DNA of 9,830 nt from an uncultured Oscillospiraceae bacterium. Its GTDB lineage: Bacteria; Bacillota; Clostridia; Oscillospirales; Oscillospiraceae. Made by a program: the position numbers and the translations under genes. Shown here in pieces: positions 6,829-9,830 of this stretch (position 1 is its first letter; the number at the start of each line of letters is the position of its first letter). Where the stretch lies: assembly GCA_902497145.1 (NCBI GenBank), contig CABVDR010000085.1, positions 1-9,830 of the forward strand, in the 5' to 3' direction. The notes under the pieces are model-generated. The model ran no database searches. It was not told the DNA's origin and was given only the letters and a program-made list of their open reading frames with translations.

Positions 6829-7964
6829 ACTTCTCCCCCCCAAATATCTTCCATCAGCTGCTTGGCAAAGGCCCGCTGGGCCTCTCCCATCTGCTGACCG
6901 TTCTGTGTTTGATAAAATTCCTCCAGCAGGCTCAGAGGGGAGCGCCTGGCTACATCTTGAGCTCCCTCTACAACACCTCCTGCCCGGGTACGCTTGTTGT
7001 CGTAATCCAGCTTCATCAGGTAGGGGTAGATGACCCGCAGCTTGCTTACCCCGTCGGGGATATCGTCCTCATCAGTGAGGGTGATGTGAACGTAGTCATT
7101 GGGGTAATTGGTATCCTTGTAAAAGTCCCGGTTGATCAGTTCATCATAGGTACCCTGCAGTTCCACCAGATCCCGCAACGGGGTGAGTGGCACGGTGCGC
7201 ACAGCTACGTTTCCTTTTTCTCCCAACTCCACCACGGTCACTGACTTCTCCTGTCCAGCCTCGGAGAAGGAGTACTTGAGCGGCGTGCCGCAGTAGCGCA
7301 CCTGCGGCCGCCCGGCCTGCTGAGGTCCGTGGATGTGGCCCAGGGCCACATAGTCAAAGCCGTCAAACACCGACACGTCCACATTGTCCGTTCCGCCTAC
7401 TGACAGGTCCTCCGAGTCACACCGGGTGGCCCCGGTGACAAACTGGTGGGTCACCAGCACGTTTCGCTGGGCAGGATCCACGTTCATGGCTCCAATGGCC
7501 ACCTTCATCGCATCGGTATAGCTCTGGATGTCCTCGTTCGGAAACACAGCCCGCACATGGACCGGTTTCAGGAAGGGCAACAGGTAGATATTCACCGGTC
7601 CAAACTCATCCCTTAGAGTCAGGGCGGAAACCTTTCCGTCGTATACCGGTGCGATATGTACCCCCCGATCGGTCATCAGCCGCCCGCCGAAGGCCATACG
7701 CTCCGGGGAGTCGTGGTTGCCGCTGATGAGAAAGACCTGGAGGTTCTTCTGGGCCAAGCGAACCAGAAACTCGTCCAGCAGGGACACTGCCTCAGCTGAG
7801 GGCACCGATTTGTCGTACACATCCCCGGCGATGAGGACTCCGTCCGGCTGCTCCTGGTCTATGATGCGCAGGATCTGCTCCAGAATATACCGCTGGTCGT
7901 CCAGCATGGAAAACCCGTTGACCCGCTTGCCCAGATGCAGGTCGGAGAGGTGGATCAATTTCAT
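6825..7964 (-). CDS. sbcD: nuclease subunit SbcD (Mre11-like exonuclease)
   Basis: SbcD is the manganese-dependent phosphoesterase subunit of SbcCD, with 3'-5' exonuclease and endonuclease activity on hairpins and blocked ends. The 379-residue length is normal. The calcineurin-like phosphodiesterase motifs are all present: DLHLG (8-12, ligands D8 and H10), GDVYDK (47-52, D48), GNHDS (82-86, N83 and H84), VTHQ (171-174, H173) and GHIH (209-212, H210 and H212). A capping region with RTVPLTPLRDLVEL (256-269) follows, then a C-terminal stretch (about 340-379) that would contact the SbcC coiled coil. The start at ATG 7964 has AAAGGAG (7979-7973) 8 bases upstream. It lies 33 bases after the WYL regulator gene with no promoter between them, and overlaps sbcC by 4 bases. 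Confidence 0.97.
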   Translation of the reverse strand: MKLIHLSDLHLGKRVNGFSMLDDQRYILEQILRIIDQEQPDGVLIAGDVYDKSVPSAEAVSLLDEFLVRLAQKNLQVFLISGNHDSPERMAFGGRLMTDRGVHIAPVYDGKVSALTLRDEFGPVNIYLLPFLKPVHVRAVFPNEDIQSYTDAMKVAIGAMNVDPAQRNVLVTHQFVTGATRCDSEDLSVGGTDNVDVSVFDGFDYVALGHIHGPQQAGRPQVRYCGTPLKYSFSEAGQEKSVTVVELGEKGNVAVRTVPLTPLRDLVELQGTYDELINRDFYKDTNYPNDYVHITLTDEDDIPDGVSKLRVIYPYLMKLDYDNKRTRAGGVVEGAQDVARRSPLSLLEEFYQTQNGQQMGEAQRAFAKQLMEDIWGGEV

Positions 7965-7997
7965 AGCTTCGGCTCCTTTCTTATCTCGCTTGCCCCG

Positions 7998-8999
7998 TTA
8001 CGGCTTTTCTTCCTGATAGAGGTCACTGATGCTTTTGACGTAGTTTGCCATGGCAGACACCACGTGCTCCGGCTCCAGCACCTTGGCCCGGGTACCAAAT
8101 CCGCACACCCAGGCAAAAAACTGGGGGCTGACCACCACGTCGGCTCGCACGGTAAAGTGCTCCTCGTCCTCTGGCACCAGCATGACCTCCTGTCCCAGCC
8201 GGTCCAGCACTGCCCCCACCAGGCCCCGCTCAAAGCGCATGCGCACCGAGGCCAGCTCTCCGGAGAACATACCAAACACCTGGCGGGCATACAAGCCCAT
8301 ATCCATGGCCGCATAGACCTCCTGGCCGTCCCGGGGTTCCTCTGTGATGCCGATGTGGGTCATCTTGTCCACCCGGAAGTGCTTGATGATCCCCGCCTGG
8401 GAGTCAAAGCCCACCAGATAGTAGTTTTCATCGTCCCAGGTGAGGGCGTAGGGGCTGATCACATACCAGTCCCCATTCCGGCGAAACTTCCGCTGCTTTT
8501 CCATGTTGTACTCGAAGTAGTGAAAGCGGATCTTTCGGTTGGCGGCGATGCCCCGGTGGATTTCGTCCACGTTGTAGTAGATGGACTCGTTCATGGTCTT
8601 GATCCGGTTTTTCACCAGGACCTGCCGGTTGAGCTCCCGGGCTTGGTAGACGCTGGCCAGACCCTCGATCTTCTTAATAAGACTCATGGTCTTCTTTTGG
8701 GTGATGAACTTGGAGGACTGCACACTGTCCACCAGCAGCTTCAGCTCTGGCAGTTCAAAATCCCGGCTGGCCACGTAGCAGCCGCTGTTTCGTCCCCCTC
8801 CCGTCTGTACCAGATCCACTCCGTAAGTGCGCAAGGCCTCCAGGTCGTCATAGATGCTCTTGCGCTCGGCAGAGATCCCTCGCTTGGCCAGCTCTTGAAT
8901 CAGCTGGGCCACCGTCACCGGGTGGTTTTCGTCGGAGTTGTGGAGCAGATAGTCCATAACATATAAAATTTTCAGCTTCTGAAAGGGAGCGCGGGCCAT
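7998..8999 (-). CDS. WYL-domain transcriptional regulator heading the sbcDC operon
   Basis: This 333-residue protein has an N-terminal winged helix-turn-helix of the HTH_11/DeoR type (about residues 8-75; LIQELAKRGISAERKSIYDDLEALRTYG carries the recognition region). A WYL domain spans about 145-215, with GDWYVISPYALTWDDENYYLVGFD matching its core and R209 (HFRVDKM) as a likely basic ligand contact. A C-terminal WCX-type extension covers about 245-330. Known WYL regulators such as PafBC and the phage-defence regulators BrxR and CapW respond to DNA damage or nucleic acid and may activate or repress. The start at ATG 8999 has AGGGG (9010-9006) 6 bases upstream. It is the first gene of the operon with sbcD and sbcC, so it may control them and itself. 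That role is inferred from position only. The fold assignment is strong and the ligand unknown. Confidence 0.9.
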   Translation of the reverse strand: MARAPFQKLKILYVMDYLLHNSDENHPVTVAQLIQELAKRGISAERKSIYDDLEALRTYGVDLVQTGGGRNSGCYVASRDFELPELKLLVDSVQSSKFITQKKTMSLIKKIEGLASVYQARELNRQVLVKNRIKTMNESIYYNVDEIHRGIAANRKIRFHYFEYNMEKQRKFRRNGDWYVISPYALTWDDENYYLVGFDSQAGIIKHFRVDKMTHIGITEEPRDGQEVYAAMDMGLYARQVFGMFSGELASVRMRFERGLVGAVLDRLGQEVMLVPEDEEHFTVRADVVVSPQFFAWVCGFGTRAKVLEPEHVVSAMANYVKSISDLYQEEKP

Positions 9000-9039
9000 C
9001 CAGATCCCCTGCCTTTCGTCATAAATCCTAATTTCTTTC

Positions 9040-9045
9040 AGTATA
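9040..9045 (-). promoter_or_regulatory. candidate -10 box for the WYL-sbcDC operon
   Basis: TATACT on the minus strand (9045-9040) would start transcription near 9033, about 34 bases before the regulator's ATG. The -35 region 16-18 bases upstream is poor. A second option, TTGGGA (9092-9087) with TATTAT (9067-9062), has a long 19-base spacer. A weak -35 would fit a promoter needing an activator, but this is only a candidate. Confidence 0.35.
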
Positions 9046-9085
9046 GCGCAGATTCTGTCCCATAATACGGACTATTTCCCGATGC

Positions 9086-9114
9086 TTCCCAAGCACGCAG
9101 TTCTATGGTACAAT
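9086..9114 (+). promoter_or_regulatory. promoter of the DUF5655-like gene
   Basis: TGGTACAAT (9106-9114) is an extended -10 with the good hexamer TACAAT. A partial -35, TTCCCA (9086-9091, 4 of 6 matches), lies 17 bases upstream. The predicted start is near 9121, about 27 bases before the ATG at 9148. It is divergent from the WYL-sbcDC operon within a 148-base spacer. Confidence 0.6.
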
Positions 9115-9147
9115 GGCCCCAGCAAGCTGCCGAAGGAGGGATTGTGG

Positions 9148-9552
9148 ATGCATACACCCGAACACTATGAAAGCGACCTGCTCTTCTATTTTGATGGCAG
9201 GCCGGTGGAGCTCTCCCTGTATCAGCGGCTGTTTGAGGCCATGGAGGGTACTTTCCCGGACGCCTCGGTAAAGGTGCAGAAAAGCCAGATCAGTTTTTAC
9301 TGCCCCAAGCTGTTTGCCGCCGCCTCCATCCCGGTGCGCCGAAAAAAGGACTGGCCTCAGGAATGTCTGCTGGTCACCTTCGGCCTGGAGCGTCAACTCC
9401 TCTCTCCCCGCATTGCCGTGGCGGTGGAGCCCTACCTCAACCGCTGGACCCACCACGTGGTGGTGTCCCGGCCGGAGGAGATCGACGGGGAGCTGCTGGG
9501 GTGGCTTGCCCAAGCCTACCACTTTGGGCAGACCAAACATCCCCGGCGCTGA
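9148..9552 (+). CDS. small DUF5655-like protein
   Basis: I place the start at ATG 9148 because AAGGAGGG (9133-9140) lies 7 bases upstream and the likely transcription start (near 9121) rules out the in-frame ATG at 9082. This gives 134 residues. It has no signal peptide or membrane segment, so it is likely cytoplasmic. The pattern SLYQRLFEAM (residues 23-32), then VQKSQISFYCPKLFAAASI (43-61), then RWTHHVVV (99-106) and IDGELLGWLAQAY (112-124) resembles DUF5655, a small bacterial domain of unknown function. I recall this from family patterns rather than a search. The conserved-looking K45, the HH pair (102-103) and the C-terminal helix are the features worth noting. It is transcribed away from the WYL operon and towards yaaA. 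No clear terminator follows it. Confidence 0.8.
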   Translation: MHTPEHYESDLLFYFDGRPVELSLYQRLFEAMEGTFPDASVKVQKSQISFYCPKLFAAASIPVRRKKDWPQECLLVTFGLERQLLSPRIAVAVEPYLNRWTHHVVVSRPEEIDGELLGWLAQAYHFGQTKHPRR

Positions 9553-9633
9553 CTTGTATTTATTAGTATAGGATAGTCCCACCGCCTTGGCAAGGCACGG
9601 AAGGTTATATCACAAAAACAACGAGGACCAAAC
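9553..9633. other. spacer between the DUF5655-like gene and yaaA
   Basis: This 81-base spacer holds a small hairpin GCCTT/AAGGC (9584-9588 / 9592-9596 region, 3-base loop) with no T-run, so I do not call a terminator. A TTGGCA (9587-9592) resembles a -35 box, but no -10 sits at a proper distance. The two genes may be cotranscribed. Confidence 0.4.
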
Positions 9634-9830
9634 ATGTACATCATCATCTCTCCCGCCAAAAAAATGGTGACCGACCGGGACAGCTTCGCGCCCCGGTCGG
9701 CTCCCCAATTTCTTCCCCAGACCCGGCAGCTTCTGGAGGCCATGCGCGCCATGACACCCCAGCAGCTCCAACATCTCTGGGGCTGCAACGACTCTCTGGC
9801 CAGACTAAATATCCAGCGATTGGAGACCAT
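9634..9830 (+). CDS. yaaA: peroxide stress protein YaaA (DUF328), N-terminal part
   Basis: The frame opens at ATG 9634 with GAGGA (9623-9627) 6 bases upstream and continues 65 codons to the window edge, against roughly 240-260 residues for the family. The start MYIIISPAKKM (1-11) is the YaaA/DUF328 signature, matching LILLSPAKTL in E. coli. The segment QLQHLWGCNDSLARLNIQRL (45-63) matches the family's conserved LW.cnd.iA..N..R pattern. In E. coli, YaaA is induced by OxyR, lowers free intracellular iron and so limits hydrogen peroxide damage to DNA and protein. It also has a DNA-binding helix-hairpin-helix-like fold. It is cytoplasmic. Truncation here is due only to the window boundary. Confidence 0.9.
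   Translation, partial: MYIIISPAKKMVTDRDSFAPRSAPQFLPQTRQLLEAMRAMTPQQLQHLWGCNDSLARLNIQRLET

Noticed and set aside
6829..6843. TTG start adding five residues to SbcC
   Set aside because: The extra residues fall in a poly-G Shine-Dalgarno tract. ATG 6828 gives the standard SbcC N-terminus and couples to the sbcD stop.
5788..6897. Plus-strand open frame of 369 codons
   Set aside because: It is antisense to the SbcC N-terminal half, with no recognisable motif and no start signal.
7935..8966. Plus-strand open frame of 343 codons
   Set aside because: It is a shadow of the WYL regulator, whose helix-turn-helix and WYL motifs are clear on the minus strand.
9082..9147. Upstream in-frame ATG giving a 156-residue version of the DUF5655-like protein
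   Set aside because: It would start upstream of the probable promoter -10 at 9109-9114 and has no ribosome binding site. ATG 9148 has AAGGAGGG at the right distance.
9516..9830. Minus-strand open frame of 104 codons at the right edge
   Set aside because: It is antisense to yaaA, whose SPAKK signature and ribosome binding site are on the plus strand.

Overview
The window looks like chromosomal DNA from a GC-rich gut-type member of the Clostridia, most likely an Oscillospiraceae relative (Flavonifractor, Lawsonibacter or Pseudoflavonifractor group). This is inferred from the Gram-positive form of MurC, strong AGGAGG-type ribosome binding sites, sigma-A-like promoters, and the GC-rich codon use. 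I did not search any database. All genes look chromosomal. I see no mobile element, CRISPR array, tRNA or rRNA.

Layout, left to right. (1) 1-962, minus strand: the N-terminal 320 codons of a PcrA/UvrD superfamily 1 helicase, cut by the left edge, with a clear promoter at 1006-1034. (2) 963-1298: a 336-base divergent intergenic region that is AT-richer than the rest. (3) 1299-1928, plus strand: a small exported protein of unknown function, with an extended -10 promoter and a terminator of its own. (4) 2097-3470, plus strand: murC (UDP-N-acetylmuramate--L-alanine ligase), with a good promoter, a leader hairpin, and a strong terminator at 3498-3536. (5) 3535-8999, minus strand: a three-gene operon, transcribed in the order WYL-domain regulator, sbcD, sbcC. 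sbcC converges on murC and its stop codon lies inside murC's terminator U-tract. (6) 9148-9552, plus strand: a small DUF5655-like protein diverging from the WYL operon. (7) 9634-9830, plus strand: the start of a YaaA (DUF328) peroxide-stress protein, cut by the right edge.

Much of the window concerns genome maintenance: a repair and replication helicase, the SbcCD (bacterial Mre11-Rad50) nuclease under a probable WYL-family regulator, and YaaA, which limits oxidative DNA damage. murC belongs to peptidoglycan synthesis and is transcribed alone. The most interesting points are the WYL-sbcD-sbcC operon, an insertion of about 40 residues between helicase motifs I and Ia of PcrA, and an 11-base-phased repeat upstream of the exported-protein gene. 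I did not find convincing evidence of a wholly new system. Most of the window is ordinary core chromosome.
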